Assembly: GCA_029237695.1 (NCBI GenBank)
Contig: CM055279.1
Coordinates: 22,881,919 to 22,945,918, forward strand
Direction of reading: 5' to 3'
DNA length: 64,000 nt
Origin: Conchocele bisecta
Lineage: Eukaryota > Mollusca > Bivalvia > Lucinida > Thyasiridae
Shown here: positions 46,035-58,045 of the stretch, piece after piece
Layout of the letters: each line of letters begins with the position of its first letter
Position numbering within the stretch: position 1 is the stretch's first letter
The notes under the pieces: generated by a model
Database searches by the model: none
What the model was told of the DNA's origin: nothing
The model's input: only the letters and a program-made list of their open reading frames with translations
Position numbers and translations under genes: made by a program

Positions 46035-46039
46035 AAGGA

Positions 46040-46115
46040 TGCAGCATTATTATACTCAATTTATTACATTATCACAGCCACAATGGCTGTGATAATGTAA
46101 TAAATTCAGTATAAT
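46040..46115. repeat. Family A core palindrome alone
   Basis: ATTATTATACTCAATTTATT to AATTCAGTATAATA around CAGCCACAATGGCTG, with no element ends. The core exists here without its usual flanks. Confidence 0.65.
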
Positions 46116-46214
46116 AAAAAATACCTTTAAGCATCTACTTGACTAAAATATACCTTTAAGCATCTACTTGACTACAACTGTACCTGTTCATAGTTCTCTT
46201 CTTCCATATAGTAT

Positions 46215-46475
46215 CCTCGCTATGCCTAAGTATATGGCTGTATGCAACTGCTGCGCCTGCTTGAGGAGACTGATGTAAACAGGGGAAACCGTTTATATCC
46301 AAGGGCGATACACGTATAACTGTATTCAACTGCTGCGGCTGGTTGATGAGAGTGTTGTGAACTGGGGAAACCGTTTATATCCAAGGACGATACACGTATA
46401 ACTGTATACAACTGCTGCGGCTGGTTGATGAGACTGGTGTGAACCTGGGAAACAATTTATATCCAACGGCGATAC
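46215..46475 (+). repeat. About 86-bp tandem repeat, three units
   Basis: CAACTGCTGCG recurs at about 46236, 46328 and 46409, with GTTTATATCCAAGG and CGATACACGTATAACTGTAT in each. Confidence 0.75.
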
Positions 46476-46493
46476 ATGTAGCTCACGTGTAAA

Positions 46494-46625
46494 TATTACT
46501 AAATGATTATATATGTATAGCAGGCACTCGTACTTGTTAGAACTGGTAGAATAGCGACACAATTATACACTTATGTGATTCCTGTAAAGAACAGTTTGTG
46601 CCTACTGAGTGGGCATGCACCTTTA
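46494..46625 (+). repeat. Family C right fragment
   Basis: TAAATATTACTAAATGATTA to ACTGAGTGGGCATGCACCTT. Confidence 0.7.
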
Positions 46626-46838
46626 GCTGATTAATAATCATATTCCAGAAATATACTCGGTGTTTTGGCCTAGTCGGTGAGTCTATACATCGAACGGACA
46701 TCCACTACTATCAGCATCAGTATAGCATCCAGCAGAATGGCGACGTCACTGTGTCACCGTGTCACGTGTTGTAGAACCTTCACACTAGAGTATTTCACGT
46801 TTCTATATTGATCTCCACACTTTCACCCCTAAGTAACT

Positions 46839-47075
46839 GGGGCCCGTTTCACTATAGTTCGTAAGACTAAAATATTCGTAAGTGCAAAAGTATGATAGTC
46901 TGTATATTTCACATTAACAATGTTTTTTTGTAAACTATTATTGGATTTCCATTTATTGAGCATAGGGTGCAGCCTATGCTCAATAAATGTAAATCCACCA
47001 ATGAAATTTCCAGACGATCCTAAATGTGCACTTATGAACATTTTAGTCGTACAAAGTTTAGTGAAACGGCCCCCT
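46839..47075. mobile_element. Family B element (complete)
   Basis: GGGGCCCGTTTCACTATAGT to AAAGTTTAGTGAAACGGCCC, centre GAGCATAGGGTGCAGCCTAT. It is followed by a piece of family O (47085-47240). Confidence 0.8.
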
Positions 47076-47244
47076 GGGATGGATTTTGATATGTTAATTT
47101 TGCAACCAATCCAATTGTCATAAACTGATTTTCAGACTAGTCCATTTATGAAAAGGGGTTTTATTTTTTGTTCTCAAAAATATCAAAATTATTTTCCAAA
47201 GGTGCAGATCCTGATGATACGACTCGTTACGAGCCAGCTCATCT

Positions 47245-47488
47245 GGGGGCCGTTTCACTAAACTTCGTACGACTAAAATGTTCGTAAGTGTAAAATTATG
47301 ATAGTCTGTAAATTTCTCATTAACAATGTTGTCTTGTAAATAATTAATGTGTTTACATTTATTGAGCATAGGCTGCATATGCAGCCTATGTTCAATAAAT
47401 GTAAATCCATCACTGGAAATTTCTAGACGATCCTAAATTTGCACTTACGAACATTTTACTCTTACGACGTTTAGTGAAACGGGCCCCT
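47245..47488. mobile_element. Family B element (complete)
   Basis: GGGGGCCGTTTCACTAAACT to GTTTAGTGAAACGGGCCCC, centre GGCTGCATATGCAGCC. Confidence 0.82.
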
Positions 47489-47591
47489 GTACCTGCTGTA
47501 CTGTTTGCACAAACTGCTAGAGCGGCTTTCGGGTAAACAACGTGGTAATTATTATATATAAGAGATAGTTTGTCGCCCATTTTCATATACG

Positions 47592-47733
47592 TTAACGGTA
47601 CATGCCCATTCAGTAGGTAAGCATATAGGGAGACAGATAGTTTAGTATATTCTGTAGATATGACATTTTCTGGCAAAAATAAACATTCATTCACCATTAC
47701 CCCACGTGTTGATTGGCATTATTATACATGTTA
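47592..47733 (+). repeat. Family C left fragment
   Basis: AACGGTACATGCCCATTCAG to GCATTATTATACATGTTATA, then it ends. Confidence 0.65.
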
Positions 47734-47891
47734 TATCTGTGATATCTGTGTACTGTGATGGTGCAAAGCCATTCCTATCCATGCATTTTCTCTAGAATAA
47801 ATTACTGTTCGAAACTCCCAGAAAAATGTGTACCAAACTGACGGCTAACTGCTCACTCCTACCTAACGTAATGTACGATTTCACCCACACA

Positions 47892-48382
47892 TTAAAGGTA
47901 CATTCCCACTCAGTAGGCACACATTTTTCTTTATATCAGAGACATCATATGAGACATTTTCTGACAAATTAAACATTAATTCACCATTACCCCACTTATT
48001 GATTGGCAGTATTATGCATTTTATATCAGACGTAAATGTCCACACTGATATCAGGGGCGATAACCGTGTTTCCTTAAAATGTTAACGGACATTACTATAT
48101 GTATTCTCTGTATATATGTTTGACGTGTAATGATCATACTTAAAAATATTTGTTCAAGTCACGCATTTAATTACATGTGGTATAAATAATTAAAAAATAG
48201 CATGCCTCATTTGCGTATGAAAACAGCCTGATACCACCACGAGTCGCTATCAGTAAAATAAATATTACTAAATTATTATATATGTATAGCGGACACTCGT
48301 AATTTTTAGAACACGTGGAATAGTGTCACCATTACATGTATACATTTATTTAATTCATAGAAAGAACAGATTGCGCCTTTAA
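47892..48382 (+). mobile_element. Family C element
   Basis: TTAAAGGTACATTCCCACTC to ATTGCGCCTTTAATTA. The right end is worn. 48383-48660 shows no feature. Confidence 0.78.
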
Positions 48383-48663
48383 TTAGTAAATTACCACAGC
48401 ATATGTTATAAGCCACCAAATAGTTTTACTATATACTCCTGATAATTTAACCGAATCCCATCCAATAAGATCAGTCTCGCATACTTTCACTATTCGTATG
48501 GATGTCTTGGGACCTACTTACACATGACCTGCAGCTGGTCTGTACTAGTTCTGCATGAATTAAACAATAGGTTCACTTACTCCTAAGAAATAAAAATCCA
48601 ACCTCTGCATGTCCCCCAATAGTGTTTACATTTGTTTTGGCCACGGAAACTCTTACGAAACTA

Positions 48664-49206
48664 TAGTCTGTTTCATGAAAGCTGCCCAAATTTTACGGCC
48701 ATATAAACAATTCAAAAACCATATTTTTTCGATAATATTAAATTAAAGGAAAATTTAAGAATGAGCCTTCTTTTTATTTCGTGAAATTTGGTCAAATATT
48801 GATTTTATTGCGAAAATAAAATTTCCCCATGTTAAATCCCCATATGGGGATTTAACATGGGGACATTTTTTAGAATTTCAGAAATACTGGACCGATTTTT
48901 AAAATTTAACTTTTGTTTACTTAGTTAGATCATTTCCAAGCTATCTAGCTAGATTTCGGAGTCAATTTCCAATTTTTTTTCGTTTTTTTTATTCCTCCCA
49001 CAACTCCTCTACCTTTTTCCCCCATGTTAAATTCCCATAGACAAATCAATTTTTCGTAATAAAATCAATATTTGACCAAATTTCACGAAATAAAAAGAAG
49101 GCTCATTCTTAAATTTTCCTTTAATTTAATGTTATCGAAAATAGTATTGTTTTTAATTGTCTATATAGCCGTAATATTTGGGCAGCTTTCGTGAAACAGA
49201 CTATAG
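48664..49206. mobile_element. Family J inverted-repeat element (reference copy)
   Basis: GTCTGTTTCATGAAAGCTGC / GCAGCTTTCGTGAAACAGAC ends, ACGGCCATATAAACAATTCA / GTCTATATAGCCGTAA arms, and a TTAAATCCCCATATGGGGAT palindrome at about 48832. Copies and halves are at 15860, 36570, 37105, 38450 and 39557. Confidence 0.8.
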
Positions 49207-49267
49207 GGGTATCTTTATTGGGTGAGTTTTTCAAAATGGTTGCATTGTTTGAAGATGTATTGTTTTA

Positions 49268-49995
49268 ATAATTCCAGCACAAAAATATTTACACAATTCC
49301 CTAACATTTGTTTGGTCCGTTGCAAGTCTCCGTACACAATTTATATCCCAGTAAACTCCATGCCGAACTACTTTCCGTAACCGTCAGGCGCAGTTAAAAT
49401 AATTCTTAAGAAAACGGAAAATAAACAAATTTTCTTGATGAATTTATTTCAAATGCTGGAATTATAAGGAATGAATGGCCTTTTTGTGGAATATATCGGG
49501 GATATAAACTTGTATAAAAAGTTTTATGAGTTACAAGGTTGTGCCGGACAGATGGAAGGGCGGACAGACAAGGTTACCACTAAATGTCCACTACCAAATC
49601 GTGGTGGGGCAGAATAAGAATATAACAATACAGTATGATAATTACAGCACAAAAATATTTACACATTCCCTAACATTTGATTGGTCCGTAGCAAGTCTCT
49701 GTCCAAAATTTATATCCCAGTAAACTCCAACGCCGAACTACTTTCCATAACCGTGAGGTGCAGTTAAAATAATTCTTAAGAAAACGGAAAATAAACACAT
49801 TTTCTTGATGAATTTATTTCAAATGCTGGAATTATAAGGAATGAATGACCTTTTTGTTGAATTTATAGGGGATATAAACTTGGAAAAGTCGCGGGAATAC
49901 TGGACGAGGCCTTCCGGCCTTCGTCCAGTATTCCCGCTACTTTTCCAAGTTTATACCCCGATAAATTCCACAAAAAGGCCATTCATTCCTATAAT
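49268..49995 (+). mobile_element. Two family D elements, the first broken by a CCCCAC-ended element piece
   Basis: The first D arm (49268-49510) stops inside its palindrome. TTTTATGAGTTACAAGGTTG to AATCGTGGTGGGGCAGAATA (49515-49620) is the inverse of 140-245. A second complete D copy follows (about 49639-49995). Confidence 0.75.
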
Positions 49996-50469
49996 AAATA
50001 TATTGCTAACGTTACATGAGGCATCAATACGTTTTAATAGATCCCACATTAATAAATTGTCGACGGCTGCATACATATCCCTAGGCACCGTTGACGATCG
50101 GTATTCAATTGCCGTCACCCGCGATGATAGCCACCTTGAATCTCTATTGGCGGACAGTTTTGTACTCCAGTAGCAATTTGCGAAAGTGGCAGTTCCCTGG
50201 GCATAACATCGGCAGGGCAAAGTCAAAATGCCACCACGACAATAGGAAAGCACGTGTGTAATACACACCAGTGCAACACATCCGCCAGTTACGAGTTCGA
50301 TACACACAGATGGGAATCAAGATGTGTGCAGGGGCGCGTTTTGGGTATGTGGACAACAATATCGTGTATTTTCGCACCGACTTGGGTATTATATTAAGCA
50401 TAACTGTTTTATTATATCACCGATTTTGATGAAATAAAGTACAAGCAATGCGCAAAAGTGACCGTTCCC

Positions 50470-50711
50470 GGGGGCCATTTCACTAAACTTAGTACGACTA
50501 AAATGTTCGTAAGTGCAAAATGATGTTAGTCTGTAATTGTCACATTTAGAATGTTTTCTTGTAAACGATTATTGGATTTACATTTATTGAGCATAGGCTG
50601 CATATGCAGCCTATGCTCAATACATGTAAATCCATCAATTGAAATTTCCAGACGATCCTAAATTTGCACTTACGAACATTTTGGTCGTACGAAGGTTAGT
50701 GAAACGGCCCC
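50470..50711. mobile_element. Family B element (complete)
   Basis: GGGGGCCATTTCACTAAACT to GAAGGTTAGTGAAACGGCCC, centre GGCTGCATATGCAGCC. 49996-50469 shows no gene or repeat. Confidence 0.82.
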
Positions 50712-50965
50712 AGGTCTACACCAGTATAAGCCTCATTTCTCCAGTCACAGCCACATTAATGATGTCACATTGGTCGATTTAATGAGGAACAGAGCAAGTC
50801 GGGATCAGTGTGGACAAAATATACGAGACAAGCCATGTGATTTTGTGAATAAAATAAATATGATGAAATTGCAACATGTGTAGAATATTCTTTGCTGTAT
50901 TCCGTGTGTTTATTTCATGAGCAAAGATGGACAAACAAACATAATACAAAAACAAGGGCATCGTT

Positions 50966-51166
50966 ATCACTAAGCCGGTAGACACGGAAATCGATTCTAC
51001 GCAAAAACGACATAAGTCTGTGACGACCAAATGCAGCTCATTAAGACGCGTTTGCTGCGCTATATTTCATCAAAATCCGTTGCATATTAAGGAAAATATC
51101 AAATAATACTTACTTTGGAGTGGGCGACGTTGTTGTTGTTGTAACCACGTGATCAAACACCTTGTT
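50966..51166. repeat. Family G half element
   Basis: CACGGAAATCGATTCTACGC, ACGACCAAATGCAGCTCATT, (TTG)n and ACCACGTGATCAAACACCTT: the right arm only. Confidence 0.72.
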
Positions 51167-51292
51167 GATGGTGTACGGCGATTATCACGGATCCCCTTGA
51201 TTGTATTTTACTCACAGACACTGAACAGAAACACATAATTAGTACCAGAGGTGACTGTAAAAGCTCGCATGCCAGTATGGTCGTAATAGTGC

Positions 51293-51564
51293 ACAGGGGC
51301 GGATCTGGAGGGGGTGCCGGGGTTGTAACCTCCCCGTTCAGCCACGGAGTTTACATATATCACAGTTTACCACCAGTTGGAGTCTGAATATAAATGCCGT
51401 AAAACACAGGAAAGTGCATTTCGAAGAGCTCGAAAATAGGACAAGCCCCTAGTTGCGAACGATAACTCTTGCAATTACTCCCGTACCGTCTGGACGGAGT
51501 ATATTGCAATAGTTACCTTCGCAACTAGACAACCTCGTTCCACAAATGCTGGATTCGCCCCTGG
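51293..51564 (+). mobile_element. Family K element
   Basis: CACAGGGGCGGATCTGGAGG to GCTGGATTCGCCCCTGGTG. The interior agrees closely with 10410-10661. Confidence 0.78.
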
Positions 51565-51995
51565 TGTAAGTGTACATTAGAAACCGTATATTAGATACAC
51601 TGACCGTAACATAGCGTATGCAAAAACTGTGAATTACATATTTATTCCAAGGCTTGATATCTCGCTTAGATTGCATCGATCACCAGACACACACGGAGTG
51701 TTCCATAGAACACCCGTCAAGATTTAATGAGGATTTATTCAATATTGCAGTCATCATGAAACAAACTTAATATCGAAATCCGTTGCTCATTGCTATACAA
51801 TAGTGGTACCTTCTCTCCGCTGTCTACTTTATCCACTGTTCCACGGCAATCCACTTTATCATATCGATGGTCTAGTAACATAAGGTCGTAACTGCTATGC
51901 TACATTCCTCGCTATTATACTGTAAATTTTCCGCAAGCTATTACTGTGAGTATGCATTTTATTGTGTACAGACCTATTACGTTTTAATGTGCATC

Positions 51996-52285
51996 TACAT
52001 AGAGAATAATAGGTTAGTGCCGTGAATGGGGAAAATGTATGGCAAGGCTTAGGAAACGGAATGGGCGAGGCTCTGCCGAGCACATCCCGTTTCCGTGCCG
52101 CGCCAGATATATTTCACATTCACGGCACTAACCTACTATTCTATTTATCCCGTCAACACCTAAAATGGCTTTAAAATGGATGAAAATAACCCCAGCCACA
52201 GCACATATTCATACGCAGTGATTAGGTCGTATTGACAGGATATCAAAATGTTTCACGGCACATACGCACTGTGTTGACGGGATAG
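51996..52285. mobile_element. Family E composite copy
   Basis: Hairpin 51996-52148 (ATAATAGGTTAGTGCCGTGA, AGGAAACGGAATG) then the linked segment ending GTGTTGACGGGATA. 51565-51995 and 52286-53820 show no gene, repeat or RNA I can support. Confidence 0.78.
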
Positions 52286-53830
52286 AACTAATTAACAAGT
52301 CAAAGTCCGTTACAATAGTACGATTTTCATGAGTACTGTCCACTTTACCACGCCCATTTCTGAGGTATTGTTTTTCTTCAAACTTTGTAGAAGGTATTCG
52401 TAGATTTTCACAACACGAACGCTGTTATTCTCGGGTGGTTTTAAAGTAACATTTATAGATATAATCTGGATTTTTCGCTATCGTCGATTCATGTTTGGTG
52501 TTTCAAAGGCAGCGTCCAAACGTGACGTAATATAAGGACTCATGGGACAGTGGGTGGCTAGCTTTAAAAAGGGGTGGACAATTTTCTATATACTTCACTG
52601 TCGACCCTGCCAGTTACACCAGTGTGTCTAGAAAAATAGGTTTATGAATATTTCTTCACTTTGGTAGGTTTGACGAGGTGTATTTCTCTTTGGAACCATT
52701 TTCAGGGAATGGTGTGGTGTTACAAGTGATAGAACAAGACATAACATAAGTCTCTGTGCCTCATGTTTTCCTGAAAATAATTCCAACAAATTCAGTCGTG
52801 TTGAAATTTCTGGCCAAAAATAGGTGGGTGGGGTAACTTTGTATAAAATTAATTATACACATTTGATGCGGTTACTGCATTTGTATTGTGGCGCGTGATT
52901 TGTACTTTCTTTGCGAGTATTTTTCAATATTTGTTGCAAGAGCCTCCTTAACTGATTGTGAGAGGCGGTGATTTTTACAAGTCACCCGCCGCCCTCAGAA
53001 AAGCAGTCAATTTTGGCTATTTTCAACCGTCCCGTGATGCCCAACGTGTTGCACATCAATCGCGCGACATGACGTGGGCACGAATACTGACGTAGCACGA
53101 TTATACGCGTCTGGATGGAATATACATATATGAAAGCTATTAGCAAAATGCGAACGGTTTGCATTGGCTTTGACGATGCATTTTTAACTTGATTACCATA
53201 CTATAGCTTCGGAGTATTTATTTCGTTTCATTAACTGCTGTTTCGTTGACAGGGGATTACTACCCGTGATGCGTGAACCGGATATGAAGCGGTGAATGTT
53301 TCAGATTACTTCCGCTGAAGAAAAGTAGTCCAAGAGACAATAATTATGTACTATCTGGCAACAGCGCTCTTATTTCATTCCTGGCGAGTGCAGCTGTTGG
53401 AAAGTGTAGATTGTATACAACCGGCGATTATTCGACTGTTGAATGAATAGCAGACAGTGTACATGTAGGTCTGAGGAGACGTCCTGTGTGCATAATATGG
53501 CTTGAGTCTTCTCTGTTCGCATATATAATACGCCTGATTTTGTCATCCCGTGATCTACATTTTGAAACAAGACCCGGAATAAACACTGTGCACAAACGTA
53601 ATTCCCTATACATAGCTTGTTGACAAAGTTTGTTCATGTTTTTTTCCTATTTTCTCTGATGATGACGACACAACTAATTCATTAATGGAGCAAATACCAC
53701 ACACGGAAACGGGAGCAGATTCCGGGGCGCCTGCTGACCTCGGGTGTTTACGTATACACAGGGCACAACGGTACACTGGAAACGCGGTTGTATTTCACGT
53801 GTTGTTCCCTTCGTGTCACCGACCGTCGTA

Positions 53831-54048
53831 GGGGCCCGTTTCACTAAACTTCGTACGACTACGATGTTCGTAAGTGCAAATTTGGGATCGTCTGTAAATT
53901 CCAATTGATGGATTTACAGCCTATGCTCAATACATGTAAATGCAATAATTGTTTACAAGAAAATAGTGTTAATGTGAAATTTACAGACTATCATAAATTT
54001 GCACTTACGAATATGTTAGTCGTATGATGTTTAGTGAAACGGGCCCCC
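53831..54048. mobile_element. Family B element, part of centre deleted
   Basis: GGGGCCCGTTTCACTAAACT to ATGTTTAGTGAAACGGGCCC. Only the right half of the central GCATAGGCTGC palindrome is left. 54049-54540 is featureless. Confidence 0.75.
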
Positions 54049-54540
54049 AGGAGTGTCGCTGTTTGTGTTAAGAACACAAACGCCTCTCCACTTAAAGTGG
54101 CAAATTCAAAAGTACCCAACTGTCGAAATGACAACGTGACTAAATAATCGGAAAAGTTTGTCGCTAGAAAGTTGGTCGCACAGTGGGATGTGGACACGTC
54201 CAGACCGTGATCTCACGAAGTTAACACACTGCTAAGATAAAAATAATTCGCCACATCCGCGCAATAATTTCACTTGTTCATATATGTATGAAGTGTTTTG
54301 TCCGTAAACTCCGAATTGTATACACTGACAATAACGAACACCCGATGTTCTACCGTCGGGCAGAGCTTCATGTCACGATTGTTTAGAGTAGAGGGTAGAG
54401 TATCGTTGTTAGAAGCGGATTGTAAATGTGACGGTGACTGACGAAATATGATACGACCTTAGTAACCTGCGGAGATCCATGCTGTCTGGTATTTTCGCCA
54501 GTCCGTCAATGAAGCACCGATCGTGTTATAAACCTAACAT

Positions 54541-54900
54541 TTAACTATACAGGTCAATCATCATCTATTCTGGAGCCAACATATGCAATGATCTACCATA
54601 TTATGTTAAAACTGCCAAGTCCGTGGAAGATTTTAAGAGCAAATACATAGTACATGTTCATACAAGTACTCAACATGATTAGCTCTTAATGTAATACTCA
54701 TGTACGGTTTCATCATACATATATGAACACCATATTCATGCAATTGTTCCTTTGTGACGTATGCTTATATGTTAATACTTGTATCATTATCATTTGTTAA
54801 ATATACATGTACATGTACTTGTAGATATATAGATGATTTCAGGGAAGATTGACTCTGCAAATTGAGCTTCTTCTATAAATAAAGACGTTACTTACTTACT
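54541..54900 (+). mobile_element. 3' end of a non-LTR retrotransposon
   Basis: About 54565-54680 reads SGANICNDLPYYVKTAKSVE then DFKSKYIVHVHTSTQHD and stop, the kind of C-terminus (W/IxxLP..V...SV..FK) that ends many non-LTR reverse transcriptases. A 3' UTR follows with TTCTATAAATAAAGACG and a short (TTAC)n tail at about 54888-54899. It is a different family from 30363-31477, severely 5'-truncated. Confidence 0.65.
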
Positions 54901-55018
54901 ATAACAAACTTTATAATCGTTATTGTGTAATATAGGCTGCAAGTTGGTAATGACCGAGCCTTCTTTAATAGTAAGACAACCTTTTCCACAGAGTTTACGT
55001 GTGTCCACGGGTTTCAAT

Positions 55019-55286
55019 TTTATCCCGTCAACACAGTGCGTATGTGCCGTGAAACACGGTGCCGTGAAACATTTTTGATATCCAGTCAATACAATTTTTG
55101 CATTTTACAGCCATTTGTAGGTGTTGACGGGATAAATAGAATAGTAGGTTAGTGCCGTGAATGGGAAAAAATATCTGGCGCGGCACGGAAACGGGATGTG
55201 CTCGGCAGAGCCTCGCCCATCCCGTTTCCTGAGCCTTGCCAGATATGTTTTCCCATTCACGGCACTAACCTACTATTCTCTATATA
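55019..55286. mobile_element. Family E composite copy
   Basis: TTATCCCGTCAACACAGTGC ... GTGTTGACGGGATAAATAGA, then hairpin 55134-55285 with GGAAACGGGATGTGCTCGGC. Confidence 0.8.
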
Positions 55287-55316
55287 ATATGTGGCTTTTT
55301 ACTATACATATATACA

Positions 55317-55763
55317 GGGTTCCCACTGGTCCTTAAATTCCTGGAAAGTCATGGAATTTGGAAAAATGGATTCCAGGCCTGGAAAGTCATGGGGTTTGCC
55401 TTTTTTTCTGAAAAGGTCATTCATGAAAAAGTCATGAAATTTGGATTCCAGTCCAATTATTGGACAGGTGTTGTTGAGGAAAGTTCAGTGCAATTTCGTG
55501 ATTTCGAGCCAAACGATTTGGAATGGTAAGGGCACCTGGCACCAAATCAGGATTTTTTAAATTCAGAACTGAATTACTATTTCTCTCCCCAACACGGGTG
55601 TATTCCAGGCTCGAAATGGCTCAAGTTATGAGTCAATAAGTCGTAAAACACCGTTTCATCAGCATCATCCACGAAAATATGGGTCCTTGAATTTCGAAAA
55701 CAGGTCCTTGAAAGTCATGGAAAAGTCATGGAATTTGGTCTTCCCAAAAGAGTGGGAACCCTG
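55317..55763. mobile_element. CAGGGTTCCCACTGGTCCTT inverted-terminal-repeat element
   Basis: Ends CAGGGTTCCCACT / AGAGTGGGAACCCTG. Near each end GGAAAGTCATGGAATTTGG repeats. It resembles hAT-type non-autonomous elements common in aquatic animals. Interior is non-coding. Confidence 0.7.
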
Positions 55764-55857
55764 TGTCCGTAGTACGCAGCAAAGATGCCTCCCTGTAATT
55801 ATACAACGATAATGTATCTGCCATTTTACGTTTTCCTACCGGCGTTCCATAACATAA

Positions 55858-56095
55858 TGTGGCTGTGACTGGAGAAATGTGGCTTACGCGATTTGTGACA
55901 GGAGTGTGGTATTTGGTCAGGACCAGTGTATCTCCTGACCAAATACCACACTCCTGTCGCCTGGTGACGAGCTATATTGCTTGTTAGAAGCATTACAAGT
56001 ATTTCCTTGATGGGGTCGCGAACAGTGCAGATCCTGATCAGACTGTGCGGATGCACAGGCTGATCTGGATCTACACTGGTCGCATAACCCTTAAG
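55858..56095. repeat. Inverted repeat with GGCTGTGACTGGAGAAATG and GATCTGGATCTACACTGGTC
   Basis: Includes the TCAGGAC...AGTGTA hairpin GAGTGTGGTATTTGGTCAGG and inverse, and a GATCCTGATCAGACTGTGCG / GCACAGGCTGATCTGGATC pair. Pieces of this family recur near 22205, 23425, 26755, 33160, 47205 and 50730. Confidence 0.6.
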
Positions 56096-56127
56096 TCCTA
56101 AGTCCTAATATATAGACATTGTATGAG

Positions 56128-56362
56128 ACAAGCCACGTGATGTTGTACCTAAGACGACGGAAGTGCGATATATTAAATGTTACTATATTTTCCGTAAATG
56201 ACGTCGAAAGAAATGTTTATAGACAGTAAATACGAAATATCGTTCCTCATTAGCTATGAAACTTCGTCAATTTTCGACGTCATTTACCAAAGAATATCAC
56301 AGTTTCTGGAAATAAATTTCATGAAAGATCGCGCATCTTCTTAGGTACAAATTCACGTGACT
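56128..56362. mobile_element. Family M element
   Basis: AGCCACGTGATGTTGTACCT and GGTACAAATTCACGTGACTT ends, TCCGTAAATGACGTCGAAAG / ATTTTCGACGTCATTTACCA arms. Confidence 0.7.
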
Positions 56363-56437
56363 TGTCAGTTATGTGTTTGAGCTCTCAATTCAGGGTTTCA
56401 AACAAGAATATGTCTTCATCGAACATGAACCTAGGTT

Positions 56438-56768
56438 TATGGAGCCCCGCAGGGGACATGGATTTTTGTATTAGTTCGTTCCCACGAAATTACAATTCGT
56501 TCCCTCAATTTAACAATTCGTTCCCTCAATTTAACAATTCGTTCCCTCGAATTAACAATTCGTTCCCTCGAATTAACAATTCGTTCCCTCTAATTAACAA
56601 TTCGTTCCCACGAAATGACAATTCGTTCCCTCGAGTTAACAATTCGTTCCCACGATATAACAATTCGTTCTCATGAATTAACAATTCGTTCCCGTGGGAG
56701 CGAATTGTTATTTCGTGGTAACTAATTGTTAATTCGTGGGAACGAATTGTTAAATTGAGGGAACGCAT
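56438..56768. repeat. Family F foldback, right flank missing
   Basis: GGAGCCCCGCAGGGGACATG, about ten forward 21-bp units, inversion at about 56693, three inverse units, then unique sequence without the expected closing CCCCTGCGGGGCTC. Confidence 0.85.
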
Positions 56769-57059
56769 ACAGCATATTTTTTATCATTTGTCTAACGACA
56801 ATATTTCTAGGCCTAGTATGCATGTACGTTTATATATACGCCGTAATCACGTAAATGAGAATATTCGAGTCTTTTTTATTAGCCGATCTATTTATAGATC
56901 GGCTATATATTGGTTATCCATTGGTTTGTGAAAAGTTTGTAACATTTTTTCCTATATTCTGTAATCATCTACAAACGCGAAATGTGTTGTATCACTTCCA
57001 AATTACATCAACCGGATAAGTTTTCATTTTTGGCCATTATCTCTGTTGAAAACTTTAAA

Positions 57060-57246
57060 TATAGCGAAATAACACAATTTGGCTATAAATAAACGTTTTT
57101 ACTACAAGAGTTCGGTAAACTAAAGTTAGGCGGTTTGCAATTTGGCTATAAATAAACGTTTTAACTACAAGAGTTCGGTAAACTAAAGTTAGGCGGTTTG
57201 CAATTTGGCTGCTATAAATAAACGTTTTATCTAGAAGAGTTCGGTA
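57060..57246 (+). repeat. 63-bp tandem repeat, three units, later split by a SINE
   Basis: TTTGGCTATAAATAAACGTT and GAGTTCGGTAAACTAAAGTT alternate with a 63-bp period (one unit has a 3-bp insertion). The rest of the last unit continues after the SINE at about 57538-57572. Confidence 0.8.
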
Positions 57247-57537
57247 GTGGAGCGCCGTGGCGTAATGGTCAGTGTGTCTGACTACTGATCCAAGGGTCGT
57301 GGGTTCGAGCCTGACTAGCGGCGTGCGTTGTGTCCTTGAGCAAGACACTTTATCCACACTGCTCCAGTTCACCCAGCTGTAAATGGGTACCGATAATTCG
57401 TAGTTGCTCTGTAAATACGAATTACCGGCTTCTCTCAAAAATCTCTACCTCTGTTCTTTCTCCCATTCTTGGGAGACGGCATGCAAGGTCCTAGAGCCAG
57501 TGCCGCCGTTAAATATAAGCTAAAAAAAAAAAAAAAA
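57247..57537 (+). mobile_element. tRNA-derived SINE inserted in the 63-bp repeat
   Basis: Head with box A-like GGCGTAATGGTCAGTG and box B GTGGGTTCGAGCC. Body GAGCAAGACACTTTATCCAC, ACCCAGCTGTAAATGGGTAC. Tail TAAATATAAGCT then A17 or so. AAGAGTTCGGTA before and AAGAGTTCGATA after are the target duplication. Same family as 14983-15269. Confidence 0.88.
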
Positions 57538-58045
57538 AGAGTTCGATAAACTAAAGTTAGGCGGTTTGCCTTCTAGTCCAGGGGCAATTGTAGGTATATA
57601 TATAAGATTCCGGCATCTCGTGTTAATTTATAGCACCCGGTGTTTTTATAAACTTGAATGTATAAGGTTTCTAAAAAATCCGGGTGCCATTTTTTAAACC
57701 AAGTTCAAGGTCATTTCAAGGTCATTGAACTTTATGCTTGACGTAAGTGGAAAATTGCCAATATATGAGCCAATAGGTCATTGGAAATTGGTGTAAGTTG
57801 TTAAAAAACATTTCTGATGGATATATTAAAGAATTTACGTAAACTACACTAATATTCAGTATATAATTATCATATTTTCAAGATGGCCGCCAAAAATCGG
57901 GTATTTATGAGATTTCGGTTGACTTGCTACATATTTGTGTAATGCTAAGCGCATTCACCTATATTCAAAGGTTAATTCTTTCAACTGGAATAATATTGTT
58001 TACATTTGACTACCATAAGTATTGCTATGATCAGATATTAATGAT

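Noticed and set aside
48570..48640. Possible short first exon (minus ATG near 48617, GTAAGT near 48585)
   Set aside because: The donor gives phase 0, incompatible with exon 1, and the sequence is AT-rich.
51174..51300. Possible first exon of the NIT-GC gene (minus ATG followed by GTGAGT at about 51219)
   Set aside because: It would leave in phase 1, while exon 1 needs a phase 2 partner; there is no other support.
57249..57322. tRNA gene
   Set aside because: Head of a SINE with target duplication and poly-A tail.
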